From assembly GCA_029945375.1 (NCBI GenBank), contig CM057067.1:744001-808000 (forward strand): a stretch of 64,000 nt of DNA. Direction: 5' to 3'. Under the pieces are notes generated by a model. The model did not search any database, was not told the origin of the DNA, and saw only the letters and a list, made by a program, of their open reading frames with translations. Numbering within the stretch: the first letter of the stretch is position 1; the number at the start of each line of letters is the position of its first letter. Positions 32,731 to 43,580 of the stretch are shown here, piece by piece. The DNA comes from Agaricus subrufescens. Lineage: Eukaryota > Basidiomycota > Agaricomycetes > Agaricales > Agaricaceae. A program made the translations under genes and the position numbers.

Positions 32731-35569
32731 ATGTTAATCAAACTTCTACCAGCCCCACCTCACCCTAGTGTCCTTTTCAACATCACCTTCGAAGATTTGC
32801 CGGATGGACTTCCTTTACCTCCGGCGTGGGCGACAAACCTCTCCAACCTCATACACGACGAGCTCCCAATACCCACGTATCAACATGCGCTGGACAAGGC
32901 GTCATTCCTGCCTTGCATCCTCGAGGAAGTGGTTTTTCACATGCCTACCTGTGTTGTGACCTGTCGGTTTATTGACGGAAGTATCAAAGAATGGAAAATG
33001 GATGCACGGAATTCGAAACCATGCCTAGGATCCAAATGCTATCGGGCGCTCGAGAGCGTGGTTGATGATGTATGCCTGAGCACGCTGCAATACGAGAGGG
33101 AAAAGGAACGAGAAAAAAAAGAAAAGGAGAGAGAAGCAGAGCAAGAAAGAGAAAAACAGAAGTCACCGTCCGCACCTCCCTCGTCGTTGACCAGATTTTC
33201 AAAGCATAAGAAGAAGAAATCTCTGTTGATGACCATTGTCTCTGGCCTTTCGACTCTCAAGTAGGCTTTTCTCTCCTCTAAATGTTGCGCTTAAATTTGA
33301 CTCATGAAGCCGTAAATGCAGCTCAATGATCAATCTTTCCCTTCCTTCACCCACTATCTCGCCGCTGTCTTCCCCCAATTGCCCTGCCTTATTACCTCCA
33401 TACATCAAACATACAGCCGCTCCCCTATCGTCCAATCAGAAGCCCGAAATCCCTGCCCAAGAGATGAGCCCACGGTTCCTCCGCCGGAGGGCCCGTTCCT
33501 CTCTTGTGGATGCTTTTCGCCTCTATGTCCTTCACGAACTTAACCAGCGACTCCCTCAAGGTGGTTATTACATCTGGGTACTTAACAGCCTCCTAAGAGA
33601 CGCGAGAGAAAGTAGAAACGCTTTTTTGATGAAAGAGAGGGAAATTGAACGGCAGCGTGAAAGCAATAGGTTTTCACGTTTTACGTCATCCCCTCGTCCA
33701 AACTCCTCAAGTTCCTCTAGTAGCTCTGTTTCACAAATCACATTTGGCAGGAAAAGACCCAACCCCCGACATATCCGAGGTCCTTCGATTGAAACGGAAA
33801 CATTTTCGGCTACCACAGCATGCGAACCTCCAACCTCGGACGATGAGCTTGATGAAGCTGATTCTCCCCGGCATGATATAGCTGGTAGTGACGAATTCGA
33901 TGACGATATAGATAGCACCGAAACGGAAACGGATGGGAGTTCCATCCAGACTCCCAGTTCATCGCATTTCACGCTTCCTCTGCCAACGCGTCTACCTTCC
34001 GCGCCGGCTTCTCGCGATCTAACGTCACTCGTGTCATCACCAACTTTTCCTCCGCCTGCTCGTAATCCATCGCGTTCCCGGCCTCTCACCCCTCATCCTC
34101 ACCCTGTTGACGTCCAAATCCAGACTCTCACTCAATTAATCTTGTTGCACACGTCTCATTCTGCCAGAACTGCACACGACGAATGCGCCCGACTTGATGC
34201 ACTTGAAGTCCGCGGTCGACGCCGTGCTTGGCTGAACCGTGCATTGTGTTATAATGGGTTGAAATTGACAGCTCCTCGCGGTGGACGAGTGAGTACTAAT
34301 TTGCAACGATTGGAAGTTGGTATGGGTGCGGGATATGGCGGGCTCGGATTTTCTATCCCTATACGGAGGAGCTCGCTGGGAATGTGGGTTGTGACTGCAG
34401 AGGACGTGGATTTTGACCCGGTTGTTGTGCGAGCACAAATCCAGGAGAGCATTTGTCACAGATCAGAGCAGAGGGATGCGATAATGCTTGAAGAGGACGA
34501 AGTGCATTTGGTTGGTGGCGACACCTTCACTGGCTATGATGAACGGAACGGGATTGCATCCAAGAGAACTAAGGTCTCCGTGCCATCGAATGGTGTCCAG
34601 CTCTTTCCCGTGAATGAGATAGAAGAAGATGAACACTCCCAATGCCCCAACGCGTTATCCGAGTCACCGGACACTGTCGAGTATAGTGATGATGATGACA
34701 GTGATTCCTCTACCAAATATGGTGGCCTTAGTTTGGATCAGTATGATGATATACGAGGCCTTCAAATGGATCTAGATATCGTCACTGGTGTTGGCTTTGA
34801 CATGATGGATTTCAGTGATGAGGAAGATGCCGACGCTAATGTCAACAAGTCAAGTTCTCTTCCGAGGCCCGATGGTGAAATACCCGAGGGGGGTATATGT
34901 GTTTCTTTGGAGATTCCTCAGCCTAAAGCCCTTCATACCCGTTCACCTCACCTCCTGTTCGGACAAAAACGGAATCAGCGGCAAGATATAATATCTAGTG
35001 AAGCGCATCCTGTGCATGATTATCCTCACCCGCCAAGGTGTTCAACTCCAATCCCCCCTATTCCAACAACTGAACCAACCGATGCCTTGCATCCGGAAAA
35101 ATCAATACCACATCCTCAATCCCCGTGTTTCCATTCATCTATAACCCACCCGGCACAAACGACCAGTTCACGAGGGTCGTCTTACCCCTCTTCTGTAGTC
35201 CCTGATTCTTTCGATTCAAAAGTTGGTCAGATCTCTTCCGCAGAAGTCGACCTCGAATCCGGAATGTGTAAGCAGCTCACAGAAGCAGGGCGAAAGCAGC
35301 TTCCCCGAGACATCGATGTCAACGAAATAGGCGAATTGGTAGTTAGGACAAATGCAATGAGCTTGAAAGGGGATACCAAAGAATTCACTCTTGCCATGGA
35401 TCTGCCTTCGAAAATAATCTCCTCAAAGTTTGGCGATTTCAGTTTTGCTGCTATAGGGCATACAAAGGCTTTTGGGGGTCGGGTAAAGGGCGCGTTAAAA
35501 GCACGTAATGGTGTAGTTGAAGAGAATGTAGTGGTGGAAGACATGGAGAATGGGACCGCTTGGGTGTAG
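32731..35569 (+). CDS. Uncharacterised 925-aa acidic, Ser-rich protein
   Basis: Two exons, 32731-33260 and 33322-35569, joined in frame across a 61-nt intron, give 925 residues. The start is the first ATG in a frame that is open further upstream only through TTG. I do not recognise the family. The N-terminal 110 residues look folded (FNITFEDLPDGLPLPP, ILEEVVFHMPTCVV), followed by a highly charged Lys/Glu/Arg helix (EREKEREKKEKEREAEQE) and a basic patch (KHKKKKS). Exon 2 holds a helical block (SLVDAFRLYVLHELNQRL), a poly-Ser run, and acidic stretches such as DEFDDDIDSTETET and EYSDDDDSD. Near the middle is another folded block (RRRAWLNRALCYNGLKL, MGAGYGGLGFSI). A conserved-looking C-terminus (MDLPSKIISSKFGDFSF) ends the protein. 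No signal peptide, membrane segment or catalytic motif is visible. A nuclear or cytoplasmic scaffold is possible, but this is a guess. Confidence 0.75.
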
Positions 35570-36573
35570 TTGGGAGACCATTCAACAAACTGTGGATGCA
35601 AAGCTAGGAACGACCAGGGATGACAAGAGGCTTCTCGGATTCAAGTTCTTTTCGTCGCGGAACCTGTCGCTATCGGTCATTCTATCCTTTGTGTTGAATG
35701 CTTCTCGTGGATGCCGGTCCTCCCCCATTCTTTGACTCAAAATCTGGAAATCATATCATGTCTCAATCGACTTTTTGATTGGACTAACCACATTCGCTCC
35801 TTGGCCCGGTCATGAAACACGGTCGTTTGCTTTACTTTACTACTGGATTAATTGTTTACCTGTTCACTTCTAATCATATAATTGCCTACTTTCATTCGCA
35901 TAGGTTTAGCTTCATTTATCACTTTCTGCGGAATTCACATTTGTATCATAGTCTTTGCTCGTTCGCATTCTTCACTTCAGTGACTTAATCACCAGTCGAA
36001 AACACCCTTAATCTTTTTATGACATTTGTCTTGGTCGGATACCCTTCATTTACACCATTTACTTGATGTGTCATCCTTCGAATTAGCTTCATGATATAAT
36101 TTCTTACAAGTGTATTTCTAGTTACGCGTGAAATAAAGCAAACGACTTTACGGTCCAAGTAGTCTGATAGTCACAGGATAGCATATACTTGCTACTAGAG
36201 GAGTGACAGGCGATCGATAATTCTTACGAGAACTATACCGCAGGCATAGCGAATATTCGAGGCCGGAAGTTCGAAGCGCCTTTGGGTTTAGGTTGTTTCC
36301 CCTTCCCTAATAAGGCATTCGCCTGGCCATAGAACTTGCCCGCAAGTTCGCGGGTTTCATCTCATGCCTACAGTTGTTGAATCAACTCGTGAGTTGAGAT
36401 TCTGAGTTTTTGGATTGATAAATTTGCTCCCCAGCGGGGACAATATTCCTTGTTCGAACTATATACTGTCCCTTCATCTTCGGCGAGGGATGAATACACA
36501 AGTATGACATACTCCGTGAATGGACGTAAAGCAAGTACAAATACTGGTACTGACTTGCGACCCCAACCTTCCT
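35570..36573. other. Convergent intergenic region, no gene seen
   Basis: About 1 kb between the 3' end of the 925-aa gene (+) and the 3' end of the GMC gene (-). AT-rich; presumed 3' flanks. No RNA gene was recognised. Confidence 0.55.
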
Positions 36574-38704
36574 TCAATTTTGCTTAGGGTGAAGAATCAT
36601 GTCGGCACACTTTTCCGCAACCATGACAATAGCAGCCTGTGGGTGCGCCCTCAGCATGCACGGAAACACACTCGCATCAGCCACCCGAAGCCCCTCAACA
36701 CCAAACACTCTCAGCTGTTTATCAACAACTGCACCACCATCAGGTGCGTCCTCCCTAGGACCCATCCAGCAAGTCGAAGTGTAATGATAGGTAGTCCTGT
36801 TCCTCCAACGGATGAACTTGTCCAAAGATTCGTCATCTTCACCCTGAGGCATTTCGCTCTTCCAATCTTGAATAGGATAACCATTCTTGCGGATTTCCTC
36901 TCTAATTCGGAGTATAAATTTCAATGCAGCGCGAAGCGGGATAAGGTCTTCAGTGTTGGAAAGATATTTGCAGTCAACTTTAAGTGGTGCGTCGGGCCCA
37001 GCAGATATTATGAAAACGCGACCCTTGCTCTTCGGGCGAAGGAGGACGGAGAGGAAACTAAACGTACCCCGAGAATCATCCAACTTGAAGTCGCGGGAAT
37101 CGTATGGCATCTAGTCATGGATGATATAATAAGAACGTGAAAAACATTCAGTGGCAACGCAACTCACTGGAATAATTTCAACGTCTGGCAATGCATCTGA
37201 CTTTGTTTCGCCTTTGATAGGACAACCCCGCGCATCCAACGACGCGCTGGAGAAGAAAATAAGGATTTCTACCACCGGGATAAGAAGCATTGCTGTTCCC
37301 CAAATGAACCAGAGCAGAAATTGAAAAACCATTGTCCATGGTTGCTTCTCAAGGGAGAACAGAGAATGGGTCATGGGAATTCGAAATGCAGTCGATACAG
37401 CAAAGTGGTCTTGCTACTATCTACATCAAAACCATATTCATAACAGACCCACGGAAAGTACACACCAAATTGTTACCCACAGCCGGAAGGTCTCTGCAAA
37501 CCGGGATACCATGTTCTTTGAGATGCTCAACAGGCCCAATGCCGCTCAGCATCAGAAATTGCGGTGAACCCAATGCCCCAGCACAAACAACAACCTCTTG
37601 TCCACACTTGACAACTTTCTTCTCCTTACTCGATCGGTCGACAACTTCAACTCCCTCTACGACTGACACGGCTCCGCGCTGCCTTATTATCAACTTTGTT
37701 CCAACTGCATTGGTCATGATATGCAAATTCTTGCGCTCCCGGACTAGACTAGCTGGGAGGAAAGCGCGATTAGTTGAGTTTCTATATTGTTTTTCATCTC
37801 GCGTAAAATGGGCTAGTCCAACGCAGCTGGTCGGATTCCTAAGCGAGTTAAGATCTTGAAAATAAGGGAGATCCAGTGTTTTACAGGCTTCAACAATCCT
37901 AGGAAGGTTATTAGTGGCCCCTTCCTACATGCAATGTGCTGTATTCAACTTACTTGGAGAAGGTGGGAAAATACAGAGGATCACTGCTATTCGTCCATTC
38001 ACCTGATGCATAAACAGGACCGTTGGAAATCAGGGTAAGCTTTGACTCGAAAAATTTCACCAGTCTTTCCGTGGACATTTTCTTCATCTTGGCCATCCAG
38101 GGCCATCCAGGAATTTCTCAGATTTCTTGAAAAATTGTTCAACATCTCTCCAAGCCTAACCTTCACATCCACTCTCAGCCCAGAGGTCATATTCTTGTGG
38201 TAGACCCCTTGTATAGATCAAAGCATTGATACGGGAAGTACCACTAAGACCCGATCCACGCCCCAACTCGAACGCCTTGGAGAGCTCTGGTTGATATTCT
38301 GACATTTGTAGTCGACTAAACGTTGCATTAAACGCAAAACTTTGCGAAAGGAGCGGTATACGCGAAGCACAAGTGTCTCCAACGGGGCCGCGTTCAATCA
38401 ATAGCACTGTCTTTTCCGGCATAGCGCTCAGGCGGTTTGCCAGAACACATCCTGCAGTTCCACCACCTGTAAAAAAAGAGCTGTTTGACCCACAGATCAG
38501 GCTTAAGAAGTTCGTACCAACAACGGTGGAATCATATTTGAGGCGGAGCTTGTCCAACGGAACCTCCGGATAGGGGACACTCGACCATGGCCACATAGCT
38601 GCGTACAAAAGGAAGTAAGAAGCTTGATAGGATAAGGTGAAACGACTCCGGCTTTTCGTGACCACTCCGATCTCGAGCATTACCATCCTACAATTCAATG
38701 GCAC
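36574..38704 (-). CDS. GMC oxidoreductase, possibly a pseudogene
   Basis: FAD-dependent glucose-methanol-choline family enzyme; substrate unknown. Visible are the Rossmann start VVGGGTAGCVLANRLS, signature 1 (GSGLSGTSRINALIYTRG), FHAFLP-like NRAFLPASLV, signature 2 (GALGSPQFLMLSGIGP), NNLQDHFAVSTAFR, and the C-terminal TSTCWMGP, GLRVADASVFP and HPQAAIVMVAEK, which carry the catalytic His region. Exons: 38518-38704, 38161-38466, 38003-38087, 37466-37898, 37168-37413, 36574-37110. Joined this way they give 597 residues. However, the 73 bp between 38087 and 38161 still encode recognisable family sequence (AWRDVEQFFKKSEKFLDG) interrupted by a TAG (38156-38158) and a 10-bp tandem duplication (38091-38110) that shifts frame. 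Either the gene is dead, or this segment is now spliced as an intron (donor GTTAGG, weak). An N-terminal hydrophobic stretch precedes the FAD domain. Confidence 0.75.
38091..38110. repeat. 10-bp tandem duplication in GMC gene
   Basis: GGCCATCCAG occurs twice in direct succession. Counting one copy as original, the surrounding reading frame becomes continuous (KFLDG joined to QDEENVHGKTGE), so the second copy is the frameshifting lesion. Confidence 0.85.
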
Positions 38705-39131
38705 TCAACAAGTCTCCTATCATCATTAACACTCAATATAAATGCGGGATCGTGCACGGTGAACTCTGTTGACCAACACAGGGGTCAATTTAATCGTCAT
38801 ATGTCTAACTAGCCGTGGTCTCGCGAAAGTTCAGGGCTAGCCTTGCCGAAACAGGTGTACACCGCGCTGCTATTACATTGAGGGGTGACTTTTGTGAATG
38901 ATTGATGGTTCCGACACGGATGAAGATAAGAAAGGCCTGTTCAGATCTTGTCCTCATACAAAGATTTAACATACTGTAAACGTCACCAGCCTCGAATTTG
39001 ATCGAACTCCTTCTCTGATGACTGCAAGGGAATCATACTGAATGAACCGACCCCATGAATGCGCATATGATTCACGACAAGTGCTTGAGCTACCCCAACG
39101 CTTGACAAGCCGCGGCCTAAGAGCACTGAGC
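38705..39131. other. Intergenic region, no gene seen
   Basis: Promoter side of the GMC gene and 3' flank of the Dib1 gene. No ORF or RNA was recognised. Confidence 0.55.
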
Positions 39132-39861
39132 TTAGTACCTATACCTGGTCGAGTAATCTGGAATATTCGCAATGAGTGTTCAATGTGGTGAGTGGAAGAG
39201 TCAAAGATGGAGGCGGACCTTTTGGTGAAACAACTAAACCACGACCCTTGGAAGCGCCTCGGTAAACGGTCTCAATGATGTCGATTAGCTATTCCAACAG
39301 CATACATTGATCAGGTGACAATCGACAACGAAACCAAAGAGGAGGCATACCTCTTGCTTGTTATCCATAGCCCAATTACTATCAAGGCAGGAGGAAAGGG
39401 TGGAGTTCAGCGGGTAGCGGCAAAAGATTGGAATAAAACAGACATACATCTTATTGTTGTTCCCAGTTCCAAGATCAATCATAATGTGTTTATTTCTATT
39501 GTGAAATCAATGTATTAGCTTCATCGACCAAGCAAATCCGAAGCTATATACCTGTAGAAGAACATGACAGTACAAGGGTCGTACAACTCATACATCTAAG
39601 TAGGACTCAATTAAACAGGTATACAGAAAGGGTCCAAGCAACACGCACCTTGTTGAAATCAGGAACTTCGGTGATATCAACCAGGTATATAACAGCAAAG
39701 TTTTGAACCTTCTCAGCAACGGAATACAGAGTCTCGTCCATAGTCATGCATTGGCTGTCCCAGTCATGACCGAAGCGAATGACAACGACACGATCTTCTT
39801 CAGATTTGATAGCCTCGTCGACGTGCCAGCCAGAGGGGAGATGTGGAAGGAAGTAGGACAT
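39132..39861 (-). CDS. dib1: U5 snRNP spliceosomal protein Dib1 (Dim1, thioredoxin-like)
   Basis: Six exons: 39649-39861, 39552-39595, 39448-39495, 39351-39378, 39219-39288, 39132-39157. They encode 142 residues, the standard length of this extremely conserved family. Dib1 has a thioredoxin fold without redox cysteines and is a U4/U6.U5 tri-snRNP component that must leave before spliceosome activation. The N-terminus MSYFLPHLPSGWHVDEAI, then VVIRFGHDWD, AVIYLVDITEVPDFNK, YDPCTVMFFYRNKHI, IDLGTGNNNKINW, DIIETVYRGASKGRGLV and the terminal DYSTRYRY are all present. The short exons (28, 26, 44 and 48 nt) are typical of basidiomycete housekeeping genes. The upstream start at 39897 was rejected because the family always starts at MSYF. 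Confidence 0.97.
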
Positions 39862-40150
39862 TGTGGGTGCTGGTGGTGACCGAGTAAGAGAACACAAACT
39901 ACGCCAAACAAAGAACTACACTCAAATGCACTTGAACATGTACAAGTCAAATCTATACAAAAGCATGGCAGAGCAGATCGACGGAATCCCCAACCACTCG
40001 TACATATCACCTAGTGCGTTATATCTGACTTTGACTCGGCGGGCAGGGAAAATCATGGCGGCCTCTACCCACTATGGAAGGTACACGGCCAAAGAATAAT
40101 CATGAAATCGTACAATAGTACTAGACATTAGTTCTGATGAGAAGTAAACA

Positions 40151-41400
40151 TTAGCGTCGCAGTTTGTCCCTTGTTAAGGGGAGACTTGCCTCGGGTATCC
40201 TAAAGATGGTGATTTCCTGAGAAAATGAGAAGAATGTTACGGTCAGTGTTTAACAGAAAGACAGGGCTGACGGACCTGTTGCTTGAAATACCGGCGGTTC
40301 TCTTCATCAATGAGAACCAGATTGAGGTAGTAACGCGTACTAAATCTCTTATTCACATCACGGAATGTTGGTGTTAGATCGAAGCCTCCAAGGAACAGTC
40401 GGATCGGAATTGTCTCCCCTGTTACAATGTTGAGTTCATATCTTTCGAAGATGGGAAGCCACGACACACCTCGAACAGGAGCTCCATCCATGATTTCAAA
40501 CTTGGTGATAGTTTCACTCTCGTTATATTGATTGGGAGGTGCACCAGTCGTCTCGCGCCGAATTATTGATAGTTCCATGTGCTTAATCTTTATTCGCACA
40601 AGCAGGAAATAGATCTTCCCGACAATTACATCCTTTAGGTGATACCTTTACTCGTCACACGAAGAGTCAGCTACATAGGGAGACCGCAATCAATGAAGCC
40701 TTACTTTGATTTGTTGTATTCAAACTCGATATGTAGGCAGTCTTCAATACCGACTTCCATCTTAATCGAGTTATTGCTGTCCGGTGGCATACGGAACGAA
40801 TGTACCCAAAGGTCCTTCTCCTTGGTGACATCGGCCATTCTTCGCGAGATTGAAACTCGTATAAAATATCTGTCCAACATGAGCAATGTGGTCCTCCTTA
40901 GGTAAATAATCTACCTTAGTTTGACATTGATACCTTGATAGCTTTCGTACTGCTTTTCGACATTCTTGAAATTGAACTCATGTGTTTGTGCTTGTCGCAT
41001 CTCTCCAGGGGCCGCCAACTCTTGTGATAATGAAAGAAACTCATGATGATGACCTCTATCATAGAACAATTCTGCATAATGTCACTTCATAATCTCCTGG
41101 GTCAAGATATAAAGACTGCTTACCGATACTGCCGACAAATTCGACCTTGATTCCTTCATGCGTCACCTTCTTTCCGTCGCGTACGCGTATCGAGACCTAC
41201 GCATCCTGTCAATACGAATACAAGCCAACAAGAGTTCTCGTTGTAAAGCCTACTGTTCCAGCCACAGAATCTCCATCGTAGTACACGGGACATGAAACGA
41301 CCTTCTCCTTCTCCGTCTTCATCTCCACCTGTTTCCGAGCATCTTCTCCCTCAAGCTTGACGTCGATATCGATTGGCGATGCAAAGAAAAAAGCCGCCAT
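40151..41400 (-). CDS. vps26: Retromer subunit Vps26
   Basis: Six exons: 41254-41400, 41124-41196, 40915-41071, 40705-40869, 40276-40645, 40151-40216. They encode 325 residues. Vps26 is the arrestin-fold subunit of the retromer core (with Vps35 and Vps29) that recycles cargo from endosomes to the Golgi. The sequence shows the N-terminal arrestin lobe (DIDVKLEG, CPVYYDGDSVAG, VSIRVRDGKKVTHEGIKVEF), the central FLSLSQELAAPGEM and THEFNFKNVEKQYESYQG, then the C-terminal lobe ([78 protein letters not shown]). The last exon is short and ends EASLPLTRDKLRR; C-termini vary in the family. A tRNA-Arg gene starts 122 bp upstream on the other strand, so the promoter region is very compact. Confidence 0.95.
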
Positions 41401-41522
41401 GGGTATTGAGGATATGGGAATGCTTCCAGTCCAATAACTGGAGCAAGGTGCGCAGTGCTATTCAATAAGCGACTGTCATTAGTCGTGACTGTCACAATGT
41501 TATGATCTCTAGTGAGAAGTGC

Positions 41523-41605
41523 GGCCGCCTGGCGAAATGGCATCGCGTCTGACTACGATCGTGGTTGTAATCAGGAGATTGCAGGTTCGACCCCTGCGGT
41601 GGTCA
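41523..41605 (+). tRNA. tRNA-Arg (anticodon ACG), with 11-nt intron
   Basis: Folds as a complete cloverleaf. Acceptor stem GGCCGCC (41523-41529) pairs with GGTGGTC (41598-41604), discriminator A at 41605. The D arm is GCGA / TCGC with the GG of the loop at 41539-41540. The anticodon stem is TCTGA / TCAGG with loop CTACGA-A, so the anticodon ACG is at 41555-41557 (reads CGU, and CGC/CGA after inosine modification). Variable loop AGATT; T arm GCAGG-TTCGACC-CCTGC. An 11-nt intron (41559-41569) lies one base 3' of the anticodon, the canonical nuclear position. The internal A box (TGGCGAAATGG) and B box (GGTTCGACC) are good matches to pol III promoters. Confidence 0.95.
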
Positions 41606-41624
41606 TTTTATTTTATTTTATTTT
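41606..41624 (+). terminator. RNA polymerase III terminator of tRNA-Arg
   Basis: Four T-runs separated by single A residues (TTTTATTTTATTTTATTTT) directly follow the discriminator base, giving redundant pol III termination signals. Confidence 0.85.
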
Positions 41625-41749
41625 GTAAAATCAAAACAAAAATACCACACCATCGTACTAATCAATGATCACGGAGACGCATCGTCTACACAGAGTAACA
41701 AAATCTACTAAATCATTAGGGTGGCTCATTCGCCGTCCAGACCGAATGG

Positions 41750-42945
41750 TCAGGGGAGTAGTTCAACCACCCGCTGAACGAGGCTTTTCATAATTTCCGC
41801 TTTTTCACTCCCAACAGCAAGGACCTCCTCATGGGATACAGTCTGCGCTTCTTCCGTACTGATAGGCCGCCCTGCAAGCTGTGAACCCATAGAAGTTAGT
41901 CTAAATTCCAATGAGCTGTTGGCAAAATACGAGCCTCTGCTTCCACTTCCTCTCGGATACTTTTGTACGATGCAGGAGCAACGACGAGGTTGGTAACAAG
42001 GCTGAGAACCATCACGTTCAGACCCTCTTCCCTAGCCACGAGGACTTCGGGTACAGTGCTCATACCCACAATATCAGCGCCAATGCTCCTCAGGAATCGC
42101 CCTTCCGCGGGTGTCTCGTAATTTGGTCCTGAGACCCATGCGTACGTGCCTTCGGCCAGAGCAGATCTATCGAGAGATAGCTGATGGGCCGCCAGAAAAG
42201 CAAGACGACGGAGAGAGGTTGAATAAGCATCGGAAAGAGGGATAAACCGAGAGTGGTCGGGGGAAGTCAGAGGTCCTAGTAACGAGTTGGTTCCGGCCAT
42301 ACCGGGGAGGCCAATGTGATCATGGACAACAACGACTTAAAAACAAGATTATGAGAAACCAAGGTATTGAAATTTGTTCAATAACGTACTGGTTCCAGTA
42401 GGGATATCTGGATTTAGAGATCCTGCCGCGTTCGTGACTAGGAATTCCCATCGTATTCAGTGATCAGGATATGAGTGAAAGAATCCTTGAACATACTCAG
42501 TATCTCTGTGATGCCCAGTCTTGCCATGACTCGGATAGGATAAATGACAGTTGGCAGAGGATGACCCTCGTAGAAGTGAAACTAGGAGGATACCAATTAA
42601 TCAATCGATCGCAATGAACACACACATTCAAGGCACATACCCTTCCTAACATCGCCACAACAGGAACGCCATTCTTGCCCAACAAACCAAAAGCGAGTTC
42701 GCTCTGATGTCCGGGTACTGAGGTAGAGTTCAGTGGCGGTATTGATACATGGACACACAGACTTCCATACCAGTGCTCACCCCAAAACCCGGTATACTTG
42801 CATAAGGTATTCTATGGATATCTTGGATTATCCCAGCGAGGCCACTCAAACCAGACCCGCACACGATTCCAACACGAGGCTGTTGCAATTTCTCCGGAAG
42901 CTGGGACCTGATATATTCCACGGTAGAAACGAAATTTGTCTTCAT
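41750..42945 (-). CDS. pnp1: Purine nucleoside phosphorylase
   Basis: Six exons: 42771-42945, 42641-42717, 42497-42581, 42390-42437, 41931-42335, 41750-41871. They encode 303 residues, the usual size of the trimeric (type I) family. The enzyme phosphorolyses inosine and guanosine to free base and ribose-1-phosphate in purine salvage. Visible motifs are the phosphate-binding GIVCGSGLSGL, the P-loop-like GHQSELAFG, RFHFYEGHP with the phosphate-contacting His, ITNAAGSLNPD, VVVHDHIGLPGM, then YAWVSGPNYETPAE, IGADIVGMSTVPEV and LVTNLVV with the base-binding Asn. The start at 42945 gives the expected distance to the GSG motif and is the only in-frame ATG. The tRNA-Arg gene lies just past its 3' end. 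Confidence 0.95.
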
Positions 42946-43172
42946 CTCTTCCCAACGATGATCGGTTATCGATTTATCTTCAAGGTGATCGGGGTTTAAA
43001 GGTAGAAGATTGCCAGAGTCGGGCCACGAATTTGTGACGGGGAACGTTCCGGATCTTGCGGATCATCGACATCCATGACAGTGATACGACTCCGAGTATC
43101 CGTATTATCAGCATAATATCTTATCTTATCATTCCTGCACAGCCGCCCGACACTCGATCTAGGTATCGTTAG

Positions 43173-43580
43173 TCAAAACAATGCTGAAGTGACCGGGTGT
43201 ACCGCACCGGAGGTTGTATCATGTAGATCTTCTTGTGCGAACTCAAAAATTTTATGAGCAACTTTGGCTACATAAGTTGGAGGGCGGGGGTTTTCGGGAG
43301 TTACCTTGAGTTTGTAACCACTTCGTTGATCCCCACGGTTGTGCTTCAGCTCATTCGAACCTGGGGCCTTCATGAGATGCTTCATTTTAAGAAGGTTCGG
43401 GAGTAGAAAGTGTTCGGTCAACGAACGTTCTACTAGTTCGATGAATCGATGAATTCCTTTGTTCACGTGCTTCCGGGGGCCGAATGATGTGTTGATGCTG
43501 AGGAAGACAAAAGATAGGCCTCCTTGTTCCGGACGGGACTTGTCTTCGCGTTCTTTCTCCAGTTTCTCGAGCTCCTTCAA
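43173..43580 (-). CDS. Possible 135-aa protein, tentative
   Basis: Single open frame of 135 codons with a charged N-terminus (KELEKLEKEREDK) and a plausible helical middle (GIHRFIELVERSLTEHF). No family is recognised, no introns are evident, and nothing upstream supports a promoter. Other genes here are intron-rich, which makes a single-exon gene less likely. It may be a fragment of a decayed gene or chance. Confidence 0.25.
   Translation of the reverse strand: MKELEKLEKEREDKSRPEQGGLSFVFLSINTSFGPRKHVNKGIHRFIELVERSLTEHFLLPNLLKMKHLMKAPGSNELKHNRGDQRSGYKLKVTPENPRPPTYVAKVAHKIFEFAQEDLHDTTSGAVHPVTSALF

Noticed and set aside
36320..36368. tRNA-like stem near GGCATTCGCC...ATGCC
   Set aside because: The ends can pair, but there is no D arm, anticodon stem or TTCGA-type T loop in the right places.
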